Source of the DNA: Photobacterium obscurum
GTDB lineage: Bacteria; Pseudomonadota; Gammaproteobacteria; Enterobacterales; Vibrionaceae
Direction: 5' to 3'
Assembly (NCBI RefSeq): GCF_026191635.1
Contig: NZ_JAKRRW010000011.1
Location: forward strand, 107,659-171,658
DNA: 64,000 nt
Part shown: positions 17,512 through 33,207 of the stretch, piece after piece
Position numbering within the stretch: the first letter of the stretch is position 1
Layout of the letters: each line of letters starts with the position of its first letter
Translations under genes and position numbers: made by a program
The notes under the pieces: model-generated
Databases searched by the model: none
The model's input: only the letters and a program-made list of their open reading frames with translations
Told to the model about the DNA's origin: nothing

Positions 17512-18447
17512 TCACTTGGCTATTGGCTGATACACAAATGGCTTGCCTAACGCACTGCCCTGAGCCCCCAGGCGGTCAAGGGTACGGCCAATTTCCGTCA
17601 TCGCCAACCAGCGGTTCTCGCACCAGGTCGGCGCCAGCAAAGTCGGCCGGCGAGCACTCGCTGATACACGATGGTAAACGATCTCTGGTGGTGTCAGGCG
17701 GATCATCTCTGACGCAATATCGGCATAATCGTCCAAACTCAGAGCCTCCAGCCGATCGGCCTTCCAGGCCTGCCCCATCTTACTGCCTTCGACTATATGC
17801 AACGGATGCAGCTTAATCCCATCGACACCGACATCAACGGTACGCTTGATAGTATCGATATTGTCCGCTTTGGTGTCGCCCGGCAAACCAACAATCAGAT
17901 GCGTACAGACTTTTATTCCTAGTGCACGGGCACGCTTGGTGATCTGCTCGTAACAGGCAAAATCATGACCGCGATTAATTCGTTTGAGTGTTTTATCGTT
18001 GGCCGTTTGCAATCCAAGCTCAAGCCAAATCTCATACCCCTGCTCACAGTAGCTGGCTAGCAATTCCAATACCGCATCTGGTACGCAGTCCGGGCGGGTG
18101 CCCACACATAATCCGACAATATCTGCCGACTGCAACGCTTCTTCATACATGCTTTTCAGTAGCTGTACTTCGGCATAGGTATTGGTGTAAGCCTGAAAGT
18201 AGGCGAGATAGCGCTTTGCTCTATCCGTTTGCGCGGCGCGCTGTGCCAATTGCTGACTGATCGGCAAATACTGAGCCTGCTCGTCTGCAAAAGATGCGAC
18301 ATTGCAAAACGTACAGCCGCCACGACCAATCGTGCCATCACGGTTCGGACAACTGAATCCGCCATGCAGGGTAAGTTTGTGAACCTTCTCTCCATAGCGG
18401 CGCTGTAAGTCCTGTCCAAATGTGTTGACTAGCTCGTGCAACTGCAT
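17512..18447 (-). CDS. yhcC: Radical SAM protein YhcC (TIGR01212 family)
   Basis: A 311-residue radical SAM enzyme of unknown reaction. The iron-sulfur region near the N-terminus is CPNRDGTIGRGGCTFCNVAS, a C-X7-8-C-X2-C-type arrangement typical of this family, and a glycine-rich SAM-binding segment (LIVGLPGDTKADN) follows. In E. coli yhcC is also next to gltB and arcB, so the neighbourhood is conserved. The start has AGGTGA at a good distance. A TGTTAATTAAA motif 16-26 bp upstream resembles an ArcA-P box. Its conservation suggests a tRNA or protein modification role, but that is speculation. Confidence 0.92.
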   Translation of the reverse strand: MQLHELVNTFGQDLQRRYGEKVHKLTLHGGFSCPNRDGTIGRGGCTFCNVASFADEQAQYLPISQQLAQRAAQTDRAKRYLAYFQAYTNTYAEVQLLKSMYEEALQSADIVGLCVGTRPDCVPDAVLELLASYCEQGYEIWLELGLQTANDKTLKRINRGHDFACYEQITKRARALGIKVCTHLIVGLPGDTKADNIDTIKRTVDVGVDGIKLHPLHIVEGSKMGQAWKADRLEALSLDDYADIASEMIRLTPPEIVYHRVSASARRPTLLAPTWCENRWLAMTEIGRTLDRLGAQGSALGKPFVYQPIAK

Positions 18448-19064
18448 CTTGTCACCTGAAGTTGTTAATTAAAAAAGCAGCGCAGATTAGCACCAACTTC
18501 ACACGGGAAGTTTGTGCCAAAACAAGAAAAAATGCTTATTTGCACACTCTCGGCCAATCAACAATACCATGTAGACAAAATACTACAGAATCTTCTCCCT
18601 TTTCCGGCATTAACCACACTCTTTAAATGGTTAACTGACAATTATTCAATCCGTAATATTCATAATGAGAACTATTATCGAATAATCAATCAATATATTG
18701 CGCTATAAATTCAAATAACCGACCGTTTTATGCTGTCTGGAGGCGAATTTTTGTTGGTAATTAATAAATCAAAAATGTAGGATAGTTACAGCTGTGTGCA
18801 ATTTATGAACAATTAATGTGACGATTTCACCTATAAAAATAGTGATTTATGTCACCATACCTATGTAGTCGTAGAACTTTTGCAAACCAGAGCAAGGGTG
18901 CTACAGAATTTAGTTTGCTAATGATCTCAACCATCATCCCACAGCAAACATCCCATCTCACCGGTTGGACAGGAGTCCGCTCAATGCCGGTCACGATGGA
19001 CAAAAACAAATTAGGGAACTCAGGCCTCTGGATTGAAGCCTGTTGAAACTGGAAGGAAGTATCT
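18448..19064. other. Divergent region yhcC / gltB1 with structured leader
   Basis: A 617-bp AT-rich region. It has a CRP-like box at 18842-18855, a weak promoter candidate TTGCAA-16-TACAGA (18880-18907) and a likely 150-base gltB1 leader. The leader contains a nested hairpin at 18960-18991 (ACCGG/CCGGT enclosing GGAC/GTCC) and a second stem CAGGC/GCCTG at 19021-19042. The 64-codon frame at 18514-18708 has no ribosome site and looks spurious. Confidence 0.55.
18842..18855 (+). promoter_or_regulatory. CRP-like box upstream of gltB1
   Basis: GTGATTTATGTCAC has the GTGA-N6-TCAC core of a CRP site, but both outer bases deviate. A second imperfect GTGAC/TTCAC pair lies at about 18819-18830. Tentative. 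Confidence 0.35.
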
Positions 19065-22000
19065 ATGACAGATCAAGAGCTTAATGCTCAGGGACTCTAC
19101 GTGCCTGAATTGGAGCACGATGCCTGTGGTATCGGCTTTGTGGCCCACCTAAAGAACCGCAAATCCCATGAAATTGTAACCCAAGCCCTTGATATGCTTG
19201 CTCGGATGGAACACCGTGGCGGCCAGGGTTGCGATCCATGCAGCGGTGACGGTGCCGGTATTCTTCTGCAAAAGCCCCATGAATTTTTACTTGAAGAAAC
19301 CGTTAAACAGGGCATTAAACTACCGTCATTTGATCAGTACGGTGTGGGGGTTGTGCTCTTCCCTAAAGACGAGCATAAACGTCAACAGTGTCGTGATATT
19401 TTAGAGCGCAATGCCAAGCGCCTCGATCTTGAAATCATTGGCTACCGTGTACTGCCTGTCGACAATTCCATGATCGGTGAAGATCCGCTGAGCACAGAGC
19501 CTCAGTTTGAACACGTCTTCATTACCGGCGGTGCCAACCTCGACCCGGCCGTGCTTGAGCGTAAGCTCTACGTCCTGCGTAACTACACGGTTCGCGTCTG
19601 CCTGGAAAGCATTTCCAATATTGGCGATGACTTCTACATCAACTCATTGTCATACAAGACCCTGGTGTACAAAGGCCAGCTGACAACCGAGCAGGTACCG
19701 CAGTACTTCCTCGATCTGCAGAATCCAACCATGGTCACTGCTCTGGCGCTGGTTCACTCACGTTTCTCGACCAACACCTTCCCGAAATGGCGCCTGGCTC
19801 AGCCTTTCCGTTACATTGCCCATAACGGTGAAATCAACACCGTACGCGGTAACCTTAACTGGATGAAGGCCCGCGAAGCGATCCTTGAGTCTGAGCTATT
19901 CAGCCAGCAAGAAATCGACATGCTATTGCCGATCTGTCAGGAAGGCAGCTCAGATTCATCGAACTTTGATATGGCACTGGAACTGCTGGTACTTTCCGGC
20001 CGTAGCCTGCCGCACGCGCTGATGATGCTGATCCCTGAGGCATGGCAGGAAAACAAGAACATGGATCCAAAGCGCCGTGCCTTCTACCAGTACCATGCCA
20101 ACGTCATGGAACCGTGGGACGGCCCGGCATCCGTTTGTTTCACCGATGGCGTTCAGGTAGGGGCAACACTGGACCGTAACGGTCTGCGTCCTTCCCGCTA
20201 TACCGTAACCAAAGATGACTTCCTGGTAATGGCATCCGAATCTGGTGTCGTCGAAATTGAACCTGAAAACGTCCAGTTCCGCGGGCGCCTGCAGCCTGGC
20301 CGTATCTTTGTCGCCGATCTCGAACAAGGCCGCATCATCTCTGACGAAGAGGTCAAGGACAGCATTGCCTCGGCCCAGCCCTATGAGCAGTGGGTTCAGG
20401 ACAACCTGTTGAGCCTGAAGGCACTGCCTGAAGCCGACAACATGCACCACCAGCCAACACCTGAACGCCTGCTGCACCACCAGCAAGCCTTTGGTATGAG
20501 CTCGGAAGAAGTGAACGAAATCATCGTTCCGCTGGCAAAAACCGGTTACGAGCCCCTCAGCGCGATGGGTGCCGACTGGCCGTTAGCAGTCCTTTCACAT
20601 CAGTCACAGCACTTGTCGAACTACTTCAAGCAGCTGTTTGCCCAGGTCACCAACCCGCCGATCGATCCGATCCGTGAACGGATGGTGATGTCTCTGAATA
20701 CGTATCTGGGTAAAGATCAGAACTTGCTCACCGAGACCCCTGAGCACTGCCAGAAGGTCGAGCTGGAGTCCCCGGTACTATCAAACGCCGAGCTTGAAAA
20801 ACTCCGTGCTATCGACAACGAGCACCTACAGGCCAAGACACTGGATATCGTATTCCGTGCCAATGGCGAGCAAGGCAAGCTCGAACGTGCTCTAAAGCGT
20901 ATCTGCCAGTACTCGGAAGATGCCGTTATTGACGGCTACTCAATCATTATCCTTACGGACCGCGCGGTTAACTCGAACCATGCCGCAATCCCGGCGATGC
21001 TGGCGGTCGGTGCGGTACACCATCACCTGATCCGCAAAGGGCTGCGTGCCAAGTGTGACATCGTGGTGGAAACCGGCGATGCACGTGAGACCCACCACTT
21101 TGCAACACTGGTTGGTTATGGTGCCAATGCGGTTAACCCATACCTGGTTACAGAGACTCTGGTTGACCTGCAAAAAAAGCGCAAGCTGGATCCCGAACTG
21201 CCAACAGAGACGCTATTTAACAACTACCGTAAAGGTGTCAACGGCGGCCTGCTGAAGATCTTCTCCAAGATGGGGATCTCCACCCTACAGTCATATCATG
21301 GCGCCCAGATCTTCGAGGCTCTGGGGATCAGCAAGGCGGTAGTGGACAAATACTTCACCGGTACGGTTTCACGTATCCAGGGCCTGACTATCGATGATAT
21401 TGCCCAGGAAGTGCTGATCCGTCACCGTGTCGGCTATCCGACCCGCGACATTCCAATCCAGATGCTGGATGTCGGTGGTGTCTACCAGTGGAAGCAGCGT
21501 GGCGAAAAACACCTGTTCAACCCAGAGACCATCTCGCTGCTGCAGCAATCAACCCGTAACAAGGACTTTAACCAGTTCAAGCAATATGCCCACGCAGTTG
21601 ACTCGCAGGGCGACCATGCCGCAACACTGCGTAGCCAGCTTGAATTTATCAACAATCCGGCAGGTTCCATTCCGCTGGCAGAAGTCGAGCCAATCGAAAG
21701 CATCCTCAAGCGTTTTGCGACCGGCGCCATGAGTTTTGGCTCTATCTCATACGAGGCCCACTCGACACTGGCTGTGGCGATGAACCGCATCGGTGCAAAG
21801 TCCAACTCCGGTGAAGGCGGTGAGGATCCGACCCGCTTCGAGAAGAAGGACAATGGCGACTGGGAACGCTCGGCGATCAAGCAGGTAGCCTCCGGACGCT
21901 TCGGTGTGACCTCTTACTACCTGACCAACTCTGACGAAATTCAGATCAAGATGGCTCAGGGTGCCAAGCCTGGTGAAGGCGGTCAGCTACCGGGTGACAA

Positions 22001-23612
22001 GGTTGATGACTGGATCGGTGCAACCCGCCACTCCACTCCGGGGGTCGGTCTGATTTCGCCACCGCCGCACCACGATATTTATTCTATCGAAGACTTGGCC
22101 CAGCTGATCTACGATCTGAAAAATGCCAACCGTGCTGGTCGTGTTAACGTCAAGCTGGTATCGGAAGCCGGTGTCGGTACGATTGCCTCGGGTGTTGCCA
22201 AAGCAAAAGCCGACGTAGTTCTGATTGCCGGCTTTGATGGCGGTACGGGTGCCTCGCCGATGTCATCGATTCGCCACACCGGTCTACCTTGGGAGCTCGG
22301 CCTGGCCGAAACCCACCAGACCCTGCTGAAGAACGGTCTGCGTAACCGTATCGTGGTGCAGTCTGACGGTCAGATGAAAACCCCGCGCGATCTTGCTGTC
22401 GCGACCTTGCTCGGTGCCGAAGAATGGGGTGTCGCCACAGCCGCACTGGTGGTTGAAGGCTGTATCATGATGCGTAAGTGTCATAAGAACACCTGTCCGG
22501 TCGGTATCGCGACCCAGAACAAGACCCTGCGTGAGCGTTTTGATGGCCGCGTAGATGACGTAGTTACCTTCTTCCAGTACATGGCTGAAGGCCTGCGCGA
22601 AATCATGGCTGAATTGGGCTTCCGTACTATCGACGAAATGGTCGGTCAGTCCCACAAGCTGAAAATCCGTGATGATATCGGCCACTGGAAATACCAGAAC
22701 CTTGACCTTAGCCCGGTACTGTTCAACGAGCCTGCGCGTGAGGAAGACGGTATCTACAACCAGCGCGAACAAGAACATAACCTTGAAAATGTACTTGACC
22801 GTAAGCTGATTGAGGCGGCGGCACCTGCATTGTACGAAGGCAAGCAGGTTGATGCCGAGTTTGACATCATCAACACCGACCGTAGTGCCGGTACCATGCT
22901 GTCGAACGAAATTTCAAAAATCTACAAAGACCAGGGGCTGCCACAGCCGATGAACGTGAAGTTCAAGGGCTCTGCCGGTCAGAGTCTGGGAGCCTTCCTA
23001 GCCAAAGGCGTGACGTTTGAGGTGGAAGGTGATGCCAACGACTATTGGGGCAAAGGCCTGTCCGGCGGTACGCTGGTTCTTTACCCGGACGCCAAGTCTG
23101 ACATTACCCCGGAAGATAATATCGTGGTTGGTAACGTCTGTTTCTACGGCGCGACTTCAGGTGAGTCTTATATCCGCGGCTTGGCCGGCGAACGTTTCTG
23201 TGTCCGTAACTCAGGTGCGAAAGTCGTTGTCGAAGGTGTCGGAGATCACGGTTGTGAATACATGACAGGTGGGGTCGCGGTGATCCTCGGTCAGACTGGC
23301 CGTAACTTTGCGGCAGGTATGAGTGGTGGGGTGGCGTACGTTTGGGATCAGTTTGATGATTTTGAAACCAAGCTAAACCCGGAACTTGTTGACCTGGATC
23401 CAATCGAGCAGGAAGACAAGGACTTACTGCAAACTATGCTAGCCAAACATGTTGAGCTGACGGGCAGTACAGTGGCACAGACTTTCCTTGCCAACTTTGA
23501 AGCAAACCTTCAGAAGATGGTGAAAGTGATGCCTCGGGATTACAAAGCTGTCCTACAAAAGCGCAAAGCGGAAGCAGAAAACAAGGAAGAGTTGGAGGCC
23601 GTAAATGGGTAA
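19065..23612 (+). CDS. gltB: Glutamate synthase (NADPH) large subunit, first copy
   Basis: A 1515-residue alpha subunit of GOGAT that makes glutamate from glutamine and 2-oxoglutarate with electrons from the small subunit. The glutamine amidotransferase class II domain starts at Cys21 (HDACGIGFVAH), which should become the N-terminal nucleophile after propeptide removal. The FMN-binding synthase domain (about 800-1200) contains the 3Fe-4S cysteines in CIMMRKCHKNTCPVG, and the C-terminal GXGXG beta-helix (about 1250-1480) is intact (NDYWGKGLSGG, GERFCVRNSG). It is distinct from the copy at 25522, with a longer C-terminus ending in a charged lysine/glutamate-rich tail. The RBS GGAAGG lies at 19051-19056. 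It overlaps gltD by eight bases. Confidence 0.96.
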   Translation: MTDQELNAQGLYVPELEHDACGIGFVAHLKNRKSHEIVTQALDMLARMEHRGGQGCDPCSGDGAGILLQKPHEFLLEETVKQGIKLPSFDQYGVGVVLFPKDEHKRQQCRDILERNAKRLDLEIIGYRVLPVDNSMIGEDPLSTEPQFEHVFITGGANLDPAVLERKLYVLRNYTVRVCLESISNIGDDFYINSLSYKTLVYKGQLTTEQVPQYFLDLQNPTMVTALALVHSRFSTNTFPKWRLAQPFRYIAHNGEINTVRGNLNWMKAREAILESELFSQQEIDMLLPICQEGSSDSSNFDMALELLVLSGRSLPHALMMLIPEAWQENKNMDPKRRAFYQYHANVMEPWDGPASVCFTDGVQVGATLDRNGLRPSRYTVTKDDFLVMASESGVVEIEPENVQFRGRLQPGRIFVADLEQGRIISDEEVKDSIASAQPYEQWVQDNLLSLKALPEADNMHHQPTPERLLHHQQAFGMSSEEVNEIIVPLAKTGYEPLSAMGADWPLAVLSHQSQHLSNYFKQLFAQVTNPPIDPIRERMVMSLNTYLGKDQNLLTETPEHCQKVELESPVLSNAELEKLRAIDNEHLQAKTLDIVFRANGEQGKLERALKRICQYSEDAVIDGYSIIILTDRAVNSNHAAIPAMLAVGAVHHHLIRKGLRAKCDIVVETGDARETHHFATLVGYGANAVNPYLVTETLVDLQKKRKLDPELPTETLFNNYRKGVNGGLLKIFSKMGISTLQSYHGAQIFEALGISKAVVDKYFTGTVSRIQGLTIDDIAQEVLIRHRVGYPTRDIPIQMLDVGGVYQWKQRGEKHLFNPETISLLQQSTRNKDFNQFKQYAHAVDSQGDHAATLRSQLEFINNPAGSIPLAEVEPIESILKRFATGAMSFGSISYEAHSTLAVAMNRIGAKSNSGEGGEDPTRFEKKDNGDWERSAIKQVASGRFGVTSYYLTNSDEIQIKMAQGAKPGEGGQLPGDKVDDWIGATRHSTPGVGLISPPPHHDIYSIEDLAQLIYDLKNANRAGRVNVKLVSEAGVGTIASGVAKAKADVVLIAGFDGGTGASPMSSIRHTGLPWELGLAETHQTLLKNGLRNRIVVQSDGQMKTPRDLAVATLLGAEEWGVATAALVVEGCIMMRKCHKNTCPVGIATQNKTLRERFDGRVDDVVTFFQYMAEGLREIMAELGFRTIDEMVGQSHKLKIRDDIGHWKYQNLDLSPVLFNEPAREEDGIYNQREQEHNLENVLDRKLIEAAAPALYEGKQVDAEFDIINTDRSAGTMLSNEISKIYKDQGLPQPMNVKFKGSAGQSLGAFLAKGVTFEVEGDANDYWGKGLSGGTLVLYPDAKSDITPEDNIVVGNVCFYGATSGESYIRGLAGERFCVRNSGAKVVVEGVGDHGCEYMTGGVAVILGQTGRNFAAGMSGGVAYVWDQFDDFETKLNPELVDLDPIEQEDKDLLQTMLAKHVELTGSTVAQTFLANFEANLQKMVKVMPRDYKAVLQKRKAEAENKEELEAVNG

Positions 23613-25077
23613 GCCTACAGGATTTTTAGAATTTGGCCGCGAGCTGCCACAAAAGTTAGGACCGAGCGTCCGTATTCAGGACAACAAAGAGTTCGTTCTG
23701 AATGAAGAGTTTGGTGACAAAATCAATACACAGGCATCACGCTGCATGGATTGCGGCGTCCCGTTCTGTCATAACTCGTGTCCGATTGGCAACATCATTC
23801 CGGAATTCAATGATGCGGTGTATCGCGATAGCTGGGAAGAAGCATGGAACATCCTAAGTTCGACCAATAACTTCCCGGAGTTTACCGGTCGTGTCTGCCC
23901 GGCTCCCTGTGAGAGTGGCTGTGTACTGGGGATCAACCAAGACCCAATCACTATCTGTAATATCGAGAAGACCATTGTCGAGACTGCGTACCGCGAAGGA
24001 TATGCCAAGCCGAAGACACCGCGCACTCGCACCGGAAAAACCGTGGCCATTATCGGCTCAGGCCCAGCAGGCCTGGCCGCCGCCGAGCAGCTAAACAGTG
24101 CCGGTCACTGTGTAACGGTGTTTGAGCGTGACGAAAAAGTTGGTGGCCTGCTGCGTTTCGGTATTCCTGACTTCAAGCTCGGGATGGATATCATTGACCG
24201 TAAAGTCAACCTAATGGCCGAAGCCGGAGTAAAGTTTGAGGTCAATGCTCATGTTGGTGTTGACGTCAATGCCCAGCAGTTACGACAAGACTTTGATGTT
24301 GTGCTGCTAACTGGCGGATCAACAGTACCACGGAACCTGCCGATCCCTGGCCGGGAACTAAATGGCGTTCATTTTGCCATGGAGTTTCTGGCGCAGAATA
24401 ACCGCCGAGCCAACAACATGGATCTGAAGACCGAAGAAATTCACGCTGAAGGTAAGCACGTGGTGGTTATTGGTGGCGGTGATACCGGCTCTGACTGTGT
24501 CGGTACCTCGAACCGTCATGGCGCAAGCAGCATTACCCAGGTTGAGATCATGCCGATCCCGCCGGAGAAGCGCCCAGCCAATCAGCCATGGCCGTCATAC
24601 CCGATGATCATGAAAACGTCGACATCACACGAGGAAGGGTGTGAGCGCCATTGGAATATCCTGACTAAGGAATTTATTGGTGACGAAGCCGGTAATGTCA
24701 AAGCACTGCGGATTGCCGATATTCAGTGGCAAGAGGCCAAACCGGGCGAGCGCCCTGGGTTTGAAGAAGTCGCCGGCTCTGAGCGGATCATTCCGTGTGA
24801 TCTGGCATTCCTGGCAATGGGCTTCCTCCACCCGGAACCAACCGGTGTGATTGCCCAGCTGGATGTTAAGCTCGACGAGCGCGGCAACGTGGCGACTTCG
24901 GGCTTTGCCACCAGCCAGAAAGGCGTCTTCGCCGCAGGCGATATGCGTACCGGTCAGTCTCTGGTCGTTCGCTGCATCAATGAAGGACGAGAATGTGCGC
25001 GAGAAATTGATGCTTACCTGATGGGGAACTCTAACCTGGAAGCCAAAGCCAATTCACTTATGCTGTCTCAAGCCTGA
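23605..25077 (+). CDS. gltD: Glutamate synthase small subunit, first copy
   Basis: A 490-residue beta subunit that passes electrons from NADPH through FAD and 4Fe-4S clusters to GltB. N-terminal cysteine clusters are CMDCGVPFCHNSCPIG and CPAPCESGCVLGI. The FAD-binding motif is AIIGSGPAGLAAAEQL (about residue 150), and the NADPH motif is VVIGGGDTGSDCVGT (about 288). The start overlaps the gltB stop by eight bases with GGAG upstream, so translation is coupled. A strong terminator follows 28 bp later. Confidence 0.96.
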   Translation: MGKPTGFLEFGRELPQKLGPSVRIQDNKEFVLNEEFGDKINTQASRCMDCGVPFCHNSCPIGNIIPEFNDAVYRDSWEEAWNILSSTNNFPEFTGRVCPAPCESGCVLGINQDPITICNIEKTIVETAYREGYAKPKTPRTRTGKTVAIIGSGPAGLAAAEQLNSAGHCVTVFERDEKVGGLLRFGIPDFKLGMDIIDRKVNLMAEAGVKFEVNAHVGVDVNAQQLRQDFDVVLLTGGSTVPRNLPIPGRELNGVHFAMEFLAQNNRRANNMDLKTEEIHAEGKHVVVIGGGDTGSDCVGTSNRHGASSITQVEIMPIPPEKRPANQPWPSYPMIMKTSTSHEEGCERHWNILTKEFIGDEAGNVKALRIADIQWQEAKPGERPGFEEVAGSERIIPCDLAFLAMGFLHPEPTGVIAQLDVKLDERGNVATSGFATSQKGVFAAGDMRTGQSLVVRCINEGRECAREIDAYLMGNSNLEAKANSLMLSQA

Positions 25078-25105
25078 TTTCATTCAGTATTGAACTAAAA
25101 TCCAT

Positions 25106-25131
25106 GCCAGCTCTTATGAGCTGGCTTTTTT
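25106..25131 (+). terminator. gltBD (first copy) terminator
   Basis: GCCAGCTC / GAGCTGGC with a TTAT loop and six T. It separates the two gltBD operons. Confidence 0.92.
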
Positions 25132-25521
25132 ATGTTTCTTATCGCCATTTTCTTGCTGGATTATAGTAACTCCCGTATTTTATTCCGGCCCTAGCTATCA
25201 GCCTCCTTGCCTTTTGCATATACCTGCGACGACTTCCCCCCAGCAATAAAGTTCTCACTTTTCATAAGCTTCCTAGCTGAATAAGCAGCCCAAAAATGTA
25301 ATCAAAATATTTCAAATAAACCAAAACCGGCTAAATACCAATAATTTATAAAACACATGGCACGAAATCACTGGGTTAACCCGCGATTGTGACGGAAATT
25401 TGACCTTTTTGTAAATTGTCGTTAACTTCAAATATTGCTGGAAGCAGAAATGGCGATCAGGGAGATAGCCATAAATATGCAGTAACACTGCCTAGATAGG
25501 CAGGAGCAAGGGAGAGTTGCA
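25132..25521 (+). promoter_or_regulatory. Promoter and leader of the second gltBD operon
   Basis: A 390-bp gap with an AT-rich upstream part. A promoter candidate TTGACC-17-TAACTT lies at 25400-25428. The following leader holds two hairpins, ATGGC/GCCAT (25450-25472) and CTGCCTA/TAGGCAG (25488-25503, two-base loop). The second abuts the AGGAG ribosome region and could mask it. An 11-codon frame (MAIREIAINMQ) starts at 25450 with GGAAG upstream; its coding status is unknown. Confidence 0.5.
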
Positions 25522-31411
<5,890 letters not shown>

Positions 31412-31437
31412 ACGCCAGTTTAACCGTACCTGCAACT

Positions 31438-31477
31438 GCGGGAGTGAGGGTCTACCATACCGTCATTCCCGCTTTTT
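31438..31477 (+). terminator. gltBD (second copy) terminator
   Basis: Arms 31438-31451 and 31459-31472 pair at 12 of 14 positions (outer GCGGGA/TCCCGC) and are followed by five T. Confidence 0.85.
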
Positions 31478-31552
31478 ATTTGTTCATGTTACAATCCCTA
31501 CCACACTCACTCCCTCATGGGAGTATCGATTCACCGACAAGAGAACAGATTG

Positions 31553-32251
31553 ATGAAAATCGGCATTATTGGCGCAATGGAACAAGAAGTTGCCATTCTG
31601 AAAAAGCAACTGACCAACAGCGAAACTCACAACAAAGCAGGCTGTACGTTCTATACCGGTACGCTTAATGGCGCTGATATTGTGTTGCTGCAATCTGGCA
31701 TTGGTAAAGTAGCAGCAGCGGTAGGTACCGCGGTACTGCTTGAAGTCTTCCAGCCAGATGTCGTACTGAACACAGGTTCTGCAGGTGGTTTTGATTCAAG
31801 CCTAAATCTGGGTGATGTGGTTATTTCAACCGAAGTACGTTACCACGATGCCGACGTTACGGCCTTTGGCTATGAAATTGGCCAGATGGCACAGCAGCCT
31901 GCTGCTTTCATCTCTGATGCAAAACTGATGGATACCGCTGAGCAGGCACTTGCGACCATGGGCGACATGCACGCGGTTCGTGGCCTAATTTGTACTGGTG
32001 ATGCCTTCGTATGCTCAGCAGAAAAGCAAGCTTTCATCCGTGACAACTTCCCTCACGTTGTTGCCGTTGAAATGGAAGCTGCCGCTATCGCCCAGGCTTG
32101 TCACCAGTTCGAGGTGCCATTTGTGGTTGTTCGTGCGATTTCAGACGTCGCCGACAAAGAATCACCAATGAGCTTCGAAGAGTTCCTGCCACTGGCGGCG
32201 AAAAGCTCCTCGGTCATGGTGGCCAAAATGGTTGAGCTACTTAACCAGTAA
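31553..32251 (+). CDS. mtnN: 5'-methylthioadenosine/S-adenosylhomocysteine nucleosidase
   Basis: A 232-residue MTA/SAH nucleosidase (Pfs). It cleaves adenine from MTA, SAH and 5'-deoxyadenosine, recycling SAM by-products and supplying S-ribosylhomocysteine for autoinducer-2 synthesis. The N-terminal [13 protein letters not shown] (catalytic Glu), the ribose/base region [14 protein letters not shown] and the catalytic Asp in AISDVAD are all present. I start at ATG 31553, where the family N-terminus begins; an in-frame ATG at 31517 adds 12 non-family residues. Its stop overlaps the next gene (TAATG), so it heads the mtnN-cbiB-btuF operon, an arrangement I recall from Vibrio. Confidence 0.96.
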   Translation: MKIGIIGAMEQEVAILKKQLTNSETHNKAGCTFYTGTLNGADIVLLQSGIGKVAAAVGTAVLLEVFQPDVVLNTGSAGGFDSSLNLGDVVISTEVRYHDADVTAFGYEIGQMAQQPAAFISDAKLMDTAEQALATMGDMHAVRGLICTGDAFVCSAEKQAFIRDNFPHVVAVEMEAAAIAQACHQFEVPFVVVRAISDVADKESPMSFEEFLPLAAKSSSVMVAKMVELLNQ

Positions 32252-33207
32252 TGTCAGAAACCCTGGCGGTTCTACTTAATAACAGCTCCCTGCTGATCTT
32301 GTGGGGAGCGTTAGCCATGCAATGGCTACTCCCAATTCCAAACACTCTCCACCCACTGCACTTCTGGCAACAGCTGGCAATAATCATTGCTGACAGGGTG
32401 AATAACCCGAATGATGGCCGAAAACAGCAACTGTTGTCAGGCTTTCTCGCCTGGTCGCTGATGTGGGCAACAGTACTGATCCTACTGGTGGCTCTCGACC
32501 AACTGGTATGGATTGAGAGTGCTTTTCAGCTCATCCTGTTATGGCTCGCTCTGGACTGGAGAAACACCGCCAAGTTCAGCAAGCGATTCATTCGAGCCTA
32601 TAGCCGGGAAGATAAAGCCTACTGCCGCCAGTTACTGGCAACACCACTTAATCGCAACACCCAGAACCTCTCCCTGCTCGGCCTCGGCAAAGCCGGTGCC
32701 GAAACCCAATTACTCGCCTATGGACGCTTGGTCGCCGGTGTTTTGTTCTGGTATACACTCACTGGCGGTATTGGTGCCCTGATGTATCGCCTGGCCGTCA
32801 GCCTAGCCAGAGTCTGGTCCCCCAGCCGGGAGCGTTACCGTACCTTTGGCCTGCCCGCTGTCCGGATCCTTGCCGTGCTCGATATCATTCCTCTACGTAT
32901 TTTTGCCCTGCTGCTCTGTGCCGGCCACAACGGCAAAGTAGCGCTTCAGGGGATTATCCGGCAAGGAGAAAACTGGTTACTGCCAGGACCGGGATGGCTG
33001 CTGGCCGCGGTGGGCCATAAATTATCGCTTTCGCTCGGTGGCCCGGCAATTTACGATAATCGAAAAATGGAACGTCCGCGGCTAGGGGGAAAAATAGCCC
33101 CGGCAGCCTTACATTTAGCACAAATAGAGAAAATCGCGACCAACCGTTTGCTCATCTGGATCATTATCCAAAGCGCTCTTATCTTTATTTTTCAAGGAGT
33201 CTCCTAA
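32251..33207 (+). CDS. cbiB: CobD/CbiB family cobalamin biosynthesis protein
   Basis: A 318-residue inner-membrane protein of the CobD/CbiB family, whose members make adenosylcobinamide phosphate from adenosylcobyric acid and aminopropanol phosphate. Several hydrophobic segments are visible (about 10-28, 60-95, 160-180, 208-225, 298-316), with conserved-looking loops KFSKRFIRAYSREDKAYCRQ and PAIYDNRKMERPRLG. It is shorter and more divergent than Salmonella CbiB, so function is inferred from family and from its position next to btuF. It overlaps the mtnN stop by one base, and btuF begins directly after its stop. No other corrin genes are in the window. Confidence 0.8.
   Translation: MSETLAVLLNNSSLLILWGALAMQWLLPIPNTLHPLHFWQQLAIIIADRVNNPNDGRKQQLLSGFLAWSLMWATVLILLVALDQLVWIESAFQLILLWLALDWRNTAKFSKRFIRAYSREDKAYCRQLLATPLNRNTQNLSLLGLGKAGAETQLLAYGRLVAGVLFWYTLTGGIGALMYRLAVSLARVWSPSRERYRTFGLPAVRILAVLDIIPLRIFALLLCAGHNGKVALQGIIRQGENWLLPGPGWLLAAVGHKLSLSLGGPAIYDNRKMERPRLGGKIAPAALHLAQIEKIATNRLLIWIIIQSALIFIFQGVS

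Noticed and set aside
18514..18708. 64-codon plus-strand frame upstream of gltB1
   Set aside because: No ribosome site, AT-driven amino-acid content and no family resemblance; probably chance.
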